44,439 bases of DNA from Symbiodinium natans (taxonomy: Eukaryota > Sar > Dinophyceae > Suessiales > Symbiodiniaceae). Below, piece after piece: positions 9,482-18,623 of the stretch; within the stretch, counting starts at the first letter, position 1, and every line of letters begins with the position of its first letter. Where the stretch lies: NCBI GenBank assembly GCA_905221605.1, contig CAJNDS010002484.1:353188-397626 (forward strand). Reading direction: 5' to 3'. The notes under the pieces were generated by a model. That model was not told where the DNA came from, searched no databases, and was given only the letters and a program-made list of their open reading frames with translations. A program made the position numbers and the translations under genes.

Positions 9482-9805
9482 AAGGGCACGTTGGTGGACC
9501 TGCCGTGCTACACCGAGAGCCACATCCTTCCTCCGAGCTCGACTGACACCAGCACGGGGGCCGGGGACTCCAGATGCGACTCCATCGCTTCTTTGCTGTT
9601 GTGCTAGGAACACTGGTAACGGTCTTCTTCTTCTTCTTCCTCTTCTTGTTCTTCGTCTTCTTCTTCGTCTTCTTCTTGCATCAGCTAAAGCTGCCTCGCT
9701 GCAATCGTACTGGATGTAATCATGCGAGCCTTACGCGTTAGGTCCTCTACAAGTCTGCAGAGATCACGCAGATGCTGATCGCCCACCGCGAAGATGAGCT
9801 GCCCA
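9482..9805 (+). CDS. TAF7-like exon fragments (TFIID subunit 7)
   Basis: Two open islands in order on one strand. The first (about 9482-9530) reads GTLVDLPCYTESHIL; the second (from 9742, just after a TTAG acceptor) reads VLYKSAEITQMLIAHREDE. The TAFII55/TAF7 N-terminal domain has a LVDLPC-ES block followed by a YKTADI-QM block, so order and spacing agree. TAF7 is a general transcription factor subunit in the nucleus. A few residues between the blocks and the N-terminal part of the domain are not found, so this is a fragment, a gene with further unfound small exons, or a pseudogene. Exon edges are approximate. Confidence 0.55.
9622..9685. repeat. TTC/TCTTC microsatellite
   Basis: Pyrimidine run of CTTCTT repeats between the two TAF7-like islands; could serve as an intron polypyrimidine tract. 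Confidence 0.8.
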
Positions 9806-9867
9806 ACAAGCAGCACCTCCTCCCTGCTGTTCTTTCTTGCGGGCCTTGTCTTGTCCTTGCGGAGCCC

Positions 9868-9930
9868 TGGGTTAGGGTTTAGGGTTTAGGGTTGAGGGTT
9901 TAGGGTTTAGGGTTTAGGGTTTAGGGTCTG
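9868..9930. repeat. Telomeric block, TTTAGGG strand
   Basis: Eight to nine heptamers with one GTTGAGG variant. Confidence 0.8.
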
Positions 9931-9962
9931 TGTAGCCTTGCATAGCCTCTTCCCCTCTGCCA

Positions 9963-10038
9963 GATACTTGGACACAAGCAGCTACGTGTGGAAGCCACAG
10001 CCTTGGCACAGCGCTTGAAGGCCAGAGTAGTGGCGTAA
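9963..10038 (+). CDS. Exon-like island, possible terminal exon
   Basis: After TCTGCCAG the frame reads ILGHKQLRVEATALAQRLKA and stops at TAA (about 10036). It has amphipathic-helix composition. It follows the TAF7-like islands and could belong to the same gene, but the match is not recognisable. Confidence 0.3.
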
Positions 10039-10051
10039 AGCCTATCTGTGT

Positions 10052-10120
10052 GGTTTAGGGTTTAGGGTTTAGGGTTTAGGGTTTAGGGTTTAGGGTTTAG
10101 ATAGGGTTTAGGGTTTAGGG
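10052..10120. repeat. Telomeric block, TTTAGGG strand
   Basis: About nine heptamers with one ATAGGG interruption. Confidence 0.8.
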
Positions 10121-10225
10121 TTTAGCCTTTGAGGTGTGGTTTGACACCTCCTACGCGTCTCATCACGAAGCGGAGATTTCGCGGCGTGCTCTGCCCTTTT
10201 CCTGTGACATTTTCTGACGTGACAG

Positions 10226-10259
10226 GTCATGCACGCCATGTTTGACTACCCAAACCCAG
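10226..10259 (+). CDS. Possible micro-exon
   Basis: Bounded by GACAG upstream and GTACC downstream; reads VMHAMFDYPNP. AG|GT occurs at both edges, as at the 14-3-3 intron 3 boundaries. Short enough to be chance. Confidence 0.2.
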
Positions 10260-10390
10260 GTACCTCCACCCGAGTCGATGTTTTCAGCTACGCACATCAG
10301 AGAAGCCGTTTCGGTCGGGGGCTGAACAAGCTCACGAGCTGCTGCACCTTCTACTGATACCGGTTTGGGGCCTGTTTAGTGGGTTTCAAA

Positions 10391-10500
10391 CCTTAAACCC
10401 TAAACCCTGAACCCTGAACCCTATCCCTAAACCCTAAACCCTGAACCCTGAACCCTAAACCCAAAACCCTAAACCCCAAACCCCACACCCGCAACCCTCA
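10391..10500. repeat. Degenerate telomeric array
   Basis: CCCTAAA, CCCTGAA and CCCCAAA heptamers mixed. Confidence 0.8.
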
Positions 10501-10515
10501 CATAGCATCCAACAG

Positions 10516-10612
10516 AGTCTCAACAAGAGAAGCCCGCGCAATCGCCGTGAGGCCTTGAAGGATCGGTTGAGCAACGCTCCCTTCACCTACGAGGCCCCCT
10601 GGAGCCGTGTTG
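10516..10612 (+). CDS. Exon-like island, unknown protein
   Basis: Preceded by AACAG; open frame reads NRREALKDRLSNAPFTYEAP and is followed at 10616 by a TTTAGGG block. Not a recognised family. Confidence 0.35.
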
Positions 10613-10615
10613 CTT

Positions 10616-10655
10616 GGGGTTTAGGGTTTAGGGTTTAGGGTTTAGGGTTTAGGAG
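10616..10655. repeat. Telomeric block, TTTAGGG strand
   Basis: About five heptamers abutting the exon-like island. Confidence 0.8.
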
Positions 10656-10697
10656 ATTACAGGCCTGTGTGTGCCCTTAAAGAAAGTGATTTTGCAG

Positions 10698-10767
10698 GGC
10701 CCCTCAGCCTGGGCCAGCCGATGGCAAGCACAAGAAATCCCTCACCCTCGGTGCCATGAACCTCCAA
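10698..10767 (+). CDS. Exon-like island, unknown protein
   Basis: TTTTGCAG at 10690-10697 precedes a frame reading PADGKHKKSLTLGAMNLQE. A related LNLQEVEEEVDAA segment lies at about 11154-11200. Family not recognised. Confidence 0.3.
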
Positions 10768-10796
10768 GAGCCCAGAACTCTTCAACTCTAGGCTCC

Positions 10797-10846
10797 AGGG
10801 TTTAGGGTTTAGGGTTTAGGGTTTGGGGTTTGGGGTTTAGGGTTTT
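10797..10846. repeat. Telomeric block, TTTAGGG strand
   Basis: About seven heptamers with GGGGTTT variants. Confidence 0.8.
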
Positions 10847-10925
10847 TCAGAGCCCCAAATCCCTACATTTTCAGAACCGCCTCCCGGCATGGACGGGGGG
10901 GGGCTCACCAAGTGCTCCTGCGCCA

Positions 10926-11009
10926 GCTTGGATGTTCATGGTACTTAGTAACCCAATTATAACTGCACTTATAACCCAATTATAACCCCATTAGGGTACT
11001 TAAGGAGCG
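10926..11009. mobile_element. MITE-like hairpin family, truncated copy
   Basis: Starts GCTTGGATGTTCATGGTACTT, interior ATAACCCAATTATAAC; right arm absent where a telomeric array starts. Confidence 0.55.
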
Positions 11010-11158
11010 TACCCGAAACCCTAAACCCGAAACCGCTAAACCCTAAACCCTAAACCCTAAACCCTAAACCCTAAACCCTAAACCCTAAACCCTAAACCCT
11101 AAACCCTAAACCCTGAACCCTGAACCCTGAGCCCTGAACCCTAAACCCTAAACCCTGA
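11010..11158. repeat. Interstitial telomeric array
   Basis: About 20 heptamers, CCCTAAA then CCCTGAA. Confidence 0.9.
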
Positions 11159-11261
11159 ACCTCCAAGAGGTCGAAGAGGAGGTGGACGCCGCTCGACCCT
11201 CAGAGCCTCAGAGTGCTGAGCCCAGAGCCCTTTGATGGGAAATTTCACACACTTTTTCAAG

Positions 11262-11335
11262 GGTTCAGGGTTTAGGGTTTAGGGTTTAGTGTTCAGGGTT
11301 TAGGGTTTAGGGTTCAGGGTTTAGGGTTTAGGGTA
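11262..11335. repeat. Telomeric block, TTTAGGG strand
   Basis: Ten heptamers with TTCAGGG variants. Confidence 0.8.
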
Positions 11336-11611
11336 AGCTTGTACGTTTATGGAGTGAGGGCCTCAGTTCATTGTGGCGCAGTACCAGTTTTTATCGGTTG
11401 CATGTTCGAGGCAGCGTGCCGGCGCCAGCTGAGCGTTGTGAACAGCGCATTTCCAGCGTAAGGTGCGTTCATTTGGGGTAGCATGTGCGCTTTTGTTAGC
11501 GGCCAATCCCACCAGCGAATTGCTATCACGACCCTGAATCCCTAGACCCTAAACCCTAAACCCTGAATCCCCAGACCATGAGCGCAAGTGCTTCGATGGT
11601 TTTGAGCCCAG

Positions 11612-11682
11612 GCCTTCATCGAGCAGCTGCGTAAGGACGACCCCGGGAGCATCTGGAATCCTCCTTCGGCAGAAGGCCGCAG
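11612..11682 (+). CDS. Exon-like island ending at a telomeric GT
   Basis: GAGCCCAG precedes a frame reading AFIEQLRKDDPGSIWNPPSA; the open segment ends CGCAG followed directly by GTTTAGGG repeats, so the first telomeric unit would supply a GT donor. 71 nt. Protein family unknown. Confidence 0.4.
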
Positions 11683-11730
11683 GTTTAGGGTTTTGGGTTT
11701 TGGGTTTAGGGTTTAGGGTTTAGGGTTTAG
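11683..11730. repeat. Telomeric block, TTTAGGG strand
   Basis: About seven heptamers with TTTTGGG variants. Confidence 0.8.
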
Positions 11731-11739
11731 CATGTTAGG

Positions 11740-12027
11740 ATGTTCGGCTCTACGCCGAGCACCGAGCAGAGACGAAAGGAAGTGTTCAAGGAGCCAAGCG
11801 CCAAACTGGAATCCATCCAAGTCCCGAATGGGTCCTCGTGTTTGTGCAAGCGTTCATCAGTGACGCTGTCAAGCTGCCATAGGGCCCATCCTCACAACGA
11901 GGAGCTCCCAAAGACTGTTAAGGCCCACTGTGCCCCTGTTCACCTGAAACGGTAAATCTGCAGTCATGCCTACAATCACATTGCGTCTTCGTTCCTCCAT
12001 CACACCCAAAGCTGAATCTAAAGCATA
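11740..12027. other. Spacer with one 71-codon frame
   Basis: The frame at 11740-11955 (+) has no recognised domain; it might extend the island at 11612 but nothing supports this. Confidence 0.3.
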
Positions 12028-12223
12028 TACCCTAAACCCTAAACCCTCAACCTTAAACTCTAAACCTTAAACCCTAAACCCTAAACCCTAAACCCTAACC
12101 CTAAACCCTAAACCCTAAACCCTAAACCCTAAACCCTAAACCCTAAACCCTAAACCCTAAACCCTAAACCCTAAACCCTAAACCCTAAACCCTAAACCCT
12201 AAACCCTAAACCCTAAACCCTAA
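12028..12223. repeat. Interstitial telomeric array
   Basis: About 28 CCCTAAA heptamers. Confidence 0.95.
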
Positions 12224-12360
12224 GCTTGAGCTGCAAGGTTTCAGGGCGTTTGGGGCATGTTTCGAGGCCTTTCGGGTGAGTGCAGACGTAGCAACATCAA
12301 GGCCAATCTCAAGCAGTGCTGGGAAATGAGCCCTCAAGGAGGGTTATTACTTGCTGTTGG

Positions 12361-12422
12361 CTATACACCGCACTTGTAAACCTACTTACAAGTATCTACG
12401 AGGCCACGAGCCTTCAGGTATA
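12361..12422. mobile_element. MITE-like family remnant
   Basis: CACTTGTAAACCTACTTACAAG and a CTTCAGGTA end recall the family interior and right arm; diverged. Confidence 0.3.
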
Positions 12423-12429
12423 CATACGT

Positions 12430-12660
12430 AGATCTGTATATATGTTTGCATGACATATGGTGTATATGTATATATATATATATACATATGTCTATGTACT
12501 GTATATGTACACATGACAAAAGATCTATCTATCTATCTACCTATCTGTCTGTCTGTCTATATGATATGGATGTACATGTGTGTATACATATATATATATA
12601 TGTATATGTGTATATAAATAAATATATATAAATAAATAAAAATATATATATATATATATA
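12430..12660. repeat. TA/ATCT/AAATA microsatellite cluster
   Basis: TATATA, ATCTATCT, TGTCTGTC and AAATAAAT runs. Frames here are repeat by-products. Confidence 0.9.
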
Positions 12661-12970
12661 GATCTATTTGCAGGCTGAAGGGCAGCGTATGGTATTGACG
12701 GCAGAATGCAGTGAACACACCGTTAGCTTACACCTTGAGCCGTATGCTCTTCTATCTTAAGTCCCTAAACTTCGGGGTTCAATCAAACATGGTAAACATA
12801 TGGGACATTTCGAAGTTCTTAGAATTTTAGGATCCGGAGCATCCATAGCAGGTGGTTTAAGATGTTCCAGATGCGGTGCAGGCTGAATTCCGAAACCGTT
12901 AGCTCTAAGCGTATTGCAAAATCAGTTCGGCCCTTGCCTTAAGTCTTAACGTCACCCTGGAGTATCGTCC
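12661..12970. other. Spacer, nothing recognised
   Basis: Unique sequence with no open frame of note. Confidence 0.4.
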
Positions 12971-12977
12971 TGGTGTG

Positions 12978-13130
12978 TTTTTTTTTCTTTTTGTGTGTGT
13001 GTGTGTGTGTGTGTCCGTCTGCCTGCCAGCCTGCCTGGCAGGCCGGCTGGCTGGTTGGCTGGCTGATTGTCTGTCTGTCTCCGCCTGTCTGTGTCTGTCT
13101 GTGTCTGACTGTGTCTGTCTGTGTGTTCGC
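12978..13130. repeat. GT / GCCTGCCT / TGTCTGTC microsatellite cluster
   Basis: (TG)n, then CTGCCTGCC and GGCTGGCT tetramer patches, then TGTCTG repeats. Confidence 0.9.
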
Positions 13131-13357
13131 GTCTCCTGATAGAAGCCCTACTTGCCCTAAACCCCACCGACCCCCCAACACCCACGCCCAGGCCCTGACC
13201 CCAAACTTCAAAGTCCTCCATATCCTAAAGCCTTGTCCGGGGGTGTCAAGCCCCAAACCTTAATGGCTACCTCGAGGCAGGGTTTAACGCAGGCTACTGG
13301 TCTTGTTCACTCCAACTTTGGTGCACATAGCCCTGCAAATGACTGTCGGTGCACCTC

Positions 13358-13426
13358 CCTCAACCCTAAACCCCAAACCCCAAACCCCAAGTCCTAAACC
13401 CAAAACCCTAAACCCTAAACCCTGGG
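13358..13426. repeat. Degenerate telomeric block
   Basis: CCCCAAA, CCCAAAA and CCCTAAA heptamers. Confidence 0.7.
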
Positions 13427-13527
13427 TGTATGGTCGCATCTGGACAGTTCTGCGAGCTCCGCCAAAGCAGAAGCGGAGGGCAGGCTTGTCCGAAGTTTTG
13501 TTGGAAGGCTGTATTCATGAGGGCCAT

Positions 13528-13656
13528 TGCTTGGAGGTTCGTCGGAAGTTGTAAGACTGCTATGGGCTATAAGTCGCGTAGCTATGGTGGCAAGTTATAG
13601 CCCTATTTAGGGTACTTAAAAGCCCCACTCATAGGTACCCAAATGAACCTTCAAGA
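13528..13656. mobile_element. MITE-like hairpin family copy
   Basis: Left GCTTGGAGGTTCGTCGGAAG, interior CTATTTAGGGTACTTA, right CAAATGAACCTTCAAG. It interrupts a 13425-13554 open frame. Confidence 0.6.
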
Positions 13657-13662
13657 GGGGCC

Positions 13663-13782
13663 CTAAACCCTGAACCCTAAACCCTAAACCCTAAACCCTA
13701 AACCCTAAACCCTAAACCCTAAGCCCTAAACCCTAAACCCTAAACCCTAAGCCCTAAGCCCTAAACCCTAAACCCTAAACAC
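13663..13782. repeat. Interstitial telomeric array
   Basis: About 17 heptamers, several CCCTAAG; begins right after the MITE-like copy. Confidence 0.9.
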
Positions 13783-13852
13783 TCTCTACCTATATATATA
13801 TATATAAACCTTAATGGGGTCGTCGGGTGATTTTGTGGTTTCGTGGTTTTTA

Positions 13853-14231
13853 AATCCTAAATCCTAAATCCTAAATCCTAAATCCTAAATCCTAAATCCT
13901 AAATCCTAAATCCTAAATCCTAAATCCTAAATCCTAAATCCTAAATCCTAAATCCCGAATCCTAAATCCTAAATCCTCAATCCTAAATCCTAAGTCCTAA
14001 ATCCTAAGTTCTAAATCCTAAATCCTAAATCCTAAATCCTAGATCCTAAACCCTAAACCGTAAATCCTAAATCCTAAATCCTAAATCCTAAATCTTAAAT
14101 CCTAAATCCTAAATCCTAAATCCTAAATCCTAAGTCCTAAATCCTAAATCCTAAATCCTAAATCCTAAATCCTAAATCCTAAATCCTAAATCCTAAATCC
14201 TAAATCCTAAATCCTAAATCCTAAATCCTAA
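13853..14231. repeat. Homogenised variant array (CCTAAAT)n
   Basis: About 54 heptamers of TAAATCC, i.e. telomeric CCCTAAA with one C changed to T, nearly uniform over 380 bp with only one or two standard units inside. It must have spread by local amplification of a mutated unit. Confidence 0.95.
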
Positions 14232-14235
14232 TCTA

Positions 14236-14325
14236 GTATGGGCTGTCCCGGGGCCCCCCTGGGACGGGTTTTCCCGGGCCCCACCGGGACCCCCAGGACC
14301 CTTTCCCGGGGACACCCGGCTTTTT
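14236..14325. repeat. GC-rich palindromic patch
   Basis: Overlapping CCCGGGGCCCC / GGGACCCCC / CCCGGG words that can fold on themselves. Confidence 0.6.
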
Positions 14326-14334
14326 ACAGCCTTT

Positions 14335-14705
14335 TGGGGTTTTTTCAAGCTATTCGGGGCTGTGGTGGTGCTTTGTGGTAAAATGGAGGGTTCCCGAAAC
14401 CGTCGATTCCGGTACTAAAAAACAGCAGCTGTTTTTCATTGAGGGAGCAGGCAAATACCAGGCTCCCTCCCCCCTTTTTTGGGGAGCTTTTTGAAGCATG
14501 TTGGTGTTTTTTAAAGCTATTTGGGGCTGTGGTGGTTCTTTGGGGTTAAATGGAGGGCCCCGAAACCGTCGATTCCAGCACTAAAAATCAGCATTTTTCA
14601 TTATGGGAGCAGGCAAATAGCAGGCTCCCCCCTTTTTGTGTTTTTTTTGAAGCTTTTTGTGGTTTTTTAAAGCCATTTGGGGCTGCGGTGGTGCTTTGGG
14701 GTAAT
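14335..14705 (-). repeat. Tandem ~165-bp dispersed repeat (2.3 units)
   Basis: Units at about 14335-14501, 14502-14661 and a partial to 14705 share TTTGGGGCTGTGGTGGT, AAATGGAGGG, CCGAAACCGTCGATTCC and CATT(A/G)GGGAGCAGGC. The reverse complement matches 28380-28480 and 29866-29905. Confidence 0.75.
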
Positions 14706-14890
14706 GCCTTTAGGACTTAGGATTTAGGGTTCAGGGCCCTCTCTGGGCTTTTAAGATTTAGGATTTGGAGTTCGGGGGGCCCTCTTTGCAGCTTTTAAGA
14801 CTTAGGCGTTAGGGTTTAAGGGCCTTTCTGGGGCGTTTAGGATTTAGGATTCAGGCGCCTCTCTGGAGCTTTCAGGATATAGGGGGGACT
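14706..14890. repeat. ~55-60-bp tandem repeat with TTTAGGATT core
   Basis: Three to four units each with TTAGGATTTAGG-like words followed by CCTCTCTGGGCTTTTAAG. Confidence 0.6.
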
Positions 14891-14998
14891 TAAGGCAGTA
14901 AGAATTGAAATGGTAGATAAGGTTGCCGAATGAAAGGGATTCTAGGTGGGTGGGGTGATGCCAAACACCCTTGGTGAGTGCTTGGACCAGAGATGCTG

Positions 14999-15046
14999 AA
15001 CCCTAAACCCTAAACCCTACACCCTAAACCCTAAACCCCCAAACCC
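14999..15046. repeat. Short telomeric array
   Basis: Six to seven CCCTAAA units. Confidence 0.8.
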
Positions 15047-15204
15047 TTGTTTGGAGTCAAGGGGGTTTTTCAAAGGCTAAGCTGGAGTTCGAGTTTCGGG
15101 TTTAGGGAGGGATGTCAGGGGCTTGAGATGGCTCGGAGCCGAAGCTCCCCGAATCCTCAGCCCCAACAGCGAAAGCCTAGGGTTTAGGGTTTAGAGTTTA
15201 GGGC

Positions 15205-15290
15205 TACTTCACAAGGTTCACGGGTGGTTCTAAGCTACTTACGAGTGCCCATCGGCCTTGAAGGAATTCATGAACAAACCCAAGTCCTAA
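15205..15290. mobile_element. MITE-like family remnant
   Basis: CTACTTCACAAGGTTCACGGGTGG with partial interior; right half missing. Confidence 0.35.
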
Positions 15291-15303
15291 GCTGAATGAC
15301 ACT

Positions 15304-15424
15304 CTACTTGAAGGCTCATGGGCAGGTATAAGTAGGGTTAAAAGTAAAGAAGGTTATAACCAGTTTTAACTATAGTCACCCTACTGATAACTCCACTTCT
15401 AGCTACCCATGAACCTCCAAGTAG
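15304..15424. mobile_element. MITE-like hairpin family, complete copy
   Basis: Left CTACTTGAAGGCTCATGGGC, right AGCTACCCATGAACCTCC then AAGTAG; about 120 bp, inverted ends, followed at once by a telomeric array. Confidence 0.75.
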
Positions 15425-15572
15425 ACCTAAACCCTAAAAACCCTAAACCCTAAACCCCCTAAACCCTAAACCCTAAACCCTAAACCCTAAACCCTAAACC
15501 CTAAACCCTAAACCCTAAACCCTAAACCCTAAACCCTAAACCCTAAACCCTAAACCCTAAACCCTAAACCCT
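15425..15572. repeat. Interstitial telomeric array
   Basis: About 20 CCCTAAA units. Confidence 0.95.
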
Positions 15573-15596
15573 TAGAGTTCAGGGTTTCGGGTTTGG

Positions 15597-15672
15597 GGTC
15601 AGGGTTTAGGGTTTAGGGTTTAGGGTTTAGGGTTTCACCCTAACCCCTAAGCCCTACCCTAAACCCTAAACC
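15597..15672. repeat. Head-to-head telomeric patch
   Basis: TTTAGGG units to about 15637 followed directly by CCCTAA units: opposite orientations meet, forming an inverted telomeric junction. Confidence 0.7.
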
Positions 15673-15775
15673 TCTGAGCCCCGAAGCAGTAAATTCCTCG
15701 GCGGTGGAGGCGCCGCAGCCGAGGACGCTGCGACGAGTGAAGGAAACGCCACGTTTTAGGGTTTAGGGTTTAGGG

Positions 15776-15892
15776 CTACTTGGAGGTTCATTTGGGTAGT
15801 TATAAGTAGGGTGATAACTAGTGAAACTATCCTTGTAACCTTACTTAGGGCACTTCTAACCCTACTTCTGAGTACCTATGAACCTTCACGTA
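15776..15892. mobile_element. MITE-like hairpin family, complete copy
   Basis: Left CTACTTGGAGGTTCATTTGG, interior TTATAAGTAGGGTGATAACT, right CTATGAACCTTCACGTA. The left end abuts TTTAGGG repeats. Confidence 0.75.
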
Positions 15893-15921
15893 TCTCACTG
15901 CCGTGTCATAGCGCTCAAGAC

Positions 15922-15975
15922 TTTGGGGTTTGGGGTTTTGGGGTTTGGGGTTTAGGGTTTAGGGTTTAGGGTTGG
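15922..15975. repeat. Telomeric block, TTTAGGG strand
   Basis: TTTGGGG variants then TTTAGGG. Confidence 0.8.
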
Positions 15976-16003
15976 CGGTTTGCTGTGAGAGGGCGAAGAT
16001 GCT

Positions 16004-16153
16004 ATGAAGGTTAGGCTTTGGAACAAGCTCGATAGCTTCGTGAGGCGCGAAGAGCAGCTTTGGACCGATTGTGGAAGGCCATCTAGCACTTTTCTTTCGC
16101 TTACGACGTCCGAGGCGGCAAAGCCACCCAAACCTATTCCTTTTAGGGTTTAG
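16004..16153 (+). CDS. Small open frame, unknown
   Basis: ATG to TAG, 49 codons, starting MKVRLWNKLDSFVRREEQLW. The last codons and the stop fall in a TTTAGGG unit. Composition is protein-like at the start only. Could be an exon fragment or chance. Confidence 0.25.
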   Translation: MKVRLWNKLDSFVRREEQLWTDCGRPSSTFLSLTTSEAAKPPKPIPFRV

Positions 16154-16159
16154 GCCTAA

Positions 16160-16990
16160 ACTAAACCTCTAAACGCTTCTTCGGGTTTCAGGGGGTCGCA
16201 GGAGGGTCCCAGCGGTCCGGGTATCCCAGAAGCGTCTCAGAAGGGTTAAAAGGGGACAAGGCCCTTGGTCCCCTGGACACGCTGCGGCGAGGGGTCCAAG
16301 ACCCCGGGGCTGGGTCCCGAAAAAACGCGCTCCCGTACTCGTGGGTGCTACCGACCTGGATCGGCTTGCGCCATCGAGGTCCAGGGGCTTAGGCGCCGCC
16401 CCCCAACGTAAGGGGGCGGTTTAGGTTTAGAGTTTAGGAGATTAATGGGGTTTTAGGGTGTTTGGGTGGTTGAGGGGGCTTAGGGCTTAGGTTTTTCTTT
16501 GGATTCTGGCCCAAATCCTCGCACCCCAAATCCCTGGAGGTTTCCTGCCAAACCCCCCCTTCCAACCCTGGATCCCTACACAACAGGCCTGCGGTGTCTC
16601 GGAACCTCCCATGCTCCTGAACAAACCCTGAAGAACTACCCAAGATGGGGCTTGGTGGTCCATGAACCAAGCCCCCCAAGCTGTTTTTGCCCTAACTCTG
16701 AAATTGGAAGCCTGAAACCCTGCAGCCCTCACCCAGCTCCCACCCTGAATCCTAAACCCTAAACCCCTAAAACGCTGAAACCCTAAAACGCTAAACCGCT
16801 TGCAGGCCCGCATTCCCAGGTGCCGCAGCGCGCGGGGCGAGGCAGAATTTTTCTGCCCTGTTGGCATGTCATGTGGGCCGGGGTTTAGGGTAGAGGGTAG
16901 AGGGTTTAGGGTTTAAATTTGGGGTGCTAGAGTCTGCACAAAGTGACAAGTTGGGCATTCAAGACAAGGTGAGACTACTTGGCATTGGTA
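16160..16990. other. Spacer with overlapping frames, no gene called
   Basis: Mostly GC-rich unique sequence with degenerate telomeric words at 16430-16490, 16745-16795 and 16880-16915. Overlapping frames on both strands at 16434-16867 have no recognisable content. Confidence 0.4.
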
Positions 16991-17094
16991 GCATGAGTGT
17001 GTGTGTGTGTGGCAAACCTCTGCCAACTTACTAAGAACTTCAGGTTTGCGAACAGTGGTATCGGGCTCTTGTTTCTCAGCCAAATCTGAAATTG

Positions 17095-17198
17095 TGAAGG
17101 TCCATGGGTAGTTATAAGAGGGTTTTCAGCAGGGCGACTACAACTGGTTCTTTCCTTATCTGCCTTATCTACTACTTGCGTAATACCCACTCAGAATC
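17095..17198. mobile_element. MITE-like family, diverged copy
   Basis: GAAGGTCCATGGGTAGTTATAAG start, interior GACTACAACTGGTT; right arm poorly preserved. Confidence 0.4.
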
Positions 17199-17242
17199 AC
17201 AAAGATAATAACCTCCATATTGCCCGAATAAGCAAGACAATA

Positions 17243-17870
17243 TTATGTCCATGTCTATATTTATATCTATATCTTATATCTTATATCTTATATCTTATAT
17301 CTTATATCTTATATCTTATATCTTATATCTTATATCTTATATCTTATATCTTATATCTTATATCTTATATCTGTACCTTTTATTTGTATCTATATATCTA
17401 TACCTACATCTTTATATCTATATCTATATCTATATCTATATCTATATCTATATCTATATCTATATCTATATCTATATCTATATCTATATCTATATCTATA
17501 TCTATATCTATATCTGTATCTGTATCTGCATCTGTATCTGTATCTGTATCTATACCTGTATCTATATCTATATCCATACCTATATCTATTTCTATTGCTA
17601 TTTCTGTTTCTATTTCTATTTCTATTTCTATACCTATACCTATGTCTATATCCATATCTATAGCTACATCTATATCTATATCTACTTCTAGATTTGTATC
17701 TTTATCTATATCTATATCTATATCTATATCTATATTTATATTTATATTTATATTTCTATTTATATTTATATTTCTATTTATATTTATATCTATATCAACA
17801 GCTATGGCTATATTTATGTCTGTATCTGTGTCTATATGTAAATTTGCATCTGTATCTATATCTTTTTTGC
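17243..17870. repeat. CTTATAT heptamer then TATATC hexamer satellite
   Basis: About 15 units of CTTATAT (17270-17372), then TATATC hexamers (about 17405-17515) and TATTTC/TGTATC variants to 17865. All reading frames across it are repeat by-products. Confidence 0.95.
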
Positions 17871-17922
17871 AGGGGGGAGGGGTTCTCAAGCAAACAGTAG
17901 TTCTTTAGGGTACCTATCACCC

Positions 17923-18004
17923 TAAACCCTAAACCCTAAACCCTAAACCCTAAACCCTAAACCCTAAACCCTAAACCCTGAACCCTAAACCCTAAAACCC
18001 TAAA
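17923..18004. repeat. Interstitial telomeric array
   Basis: About 11 CCCTAAA units. Confidence 0.9.
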
Positions 18005-18120
18005 GTACCTGTAGCCCTACTTACAACTACTCAGAACTGCCTTCCGGGATGTTCCCAATCCTCAGAGCTCGTCCAAGAGCTGCGTCTAGGCTGGGCTTCG
18101 GGCTGCTCGGGCTTGACTGG

Positions 18121-18232
18121 GTAGGGTTTAGGGTTTAGGGTTTAGGGCTTAGGGTTTAGGGTTTAGGGTTTAGGGTTTAGGGCTTAGGGCTTAGGGTTTA
18201 GGGTTTAGGGTTTAGGGTTTAGGCTTTAGGGG
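18121..18232. repeat. Telomeric block, TTTAGGG strand
   Basis: About 16 units with CTTAGGG variants. Confidence 0.9.
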
Positions 18233-18421
18233 CTTAGCGCCGTTCAGGTTGCCCGAAACCCTGCACCCGCCCACGTCGCGTCAGGAGGCCGCGCTGGAAG
18301 GCGGCAGCCCAGCCTGGGAAGCGCAGGCCGAACCCGTTTTTGCTTTCATCAGTCCCTAGGGCCCCGGAGGGCCCGGAGTGGGCCCCGTTTCCTTTTTTTT
18401 GGGGTTTAGGGGGTTTACCCA

Positions 18422-18500
18422 TTAGGGTTTAGGGTTTAGGGTTTAGGGTTTAGGGTTTAGGGTTTAGGGTTTAGGGTTTAGGGTTTAGGGTTTAGGGTTG
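18422..18500. repeat. Telomeric block, TTTAGGG strand
   Basis: About 11 clean units. Confidence 0.9.
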
Positions 18501-18623
18501 TTAGGACCCAGAGTAGCCCCTGTTCCCTTTTTTTTTTCGGGTTTCGGTTCCCTTATAAGCCCCTTTAAACCAACAAAAGGCACCCTGTTTTATTCCTAGG
18601 TTACTCTTGGGTCTAGATCCCGT

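Noticed and set aside
13850-14231. Possible CRISPR-like regular array
   Set aside because: Seven-base direct units without spacers; a telomere-derived variant array in a eukaryotic genome.
17384-17908. 174-codon frame alternating Ser and Ile, with counterparts on the other strand
   Set aside because: By-product of the TATATC hexamer; a 6-bp unit stays open in many frames.
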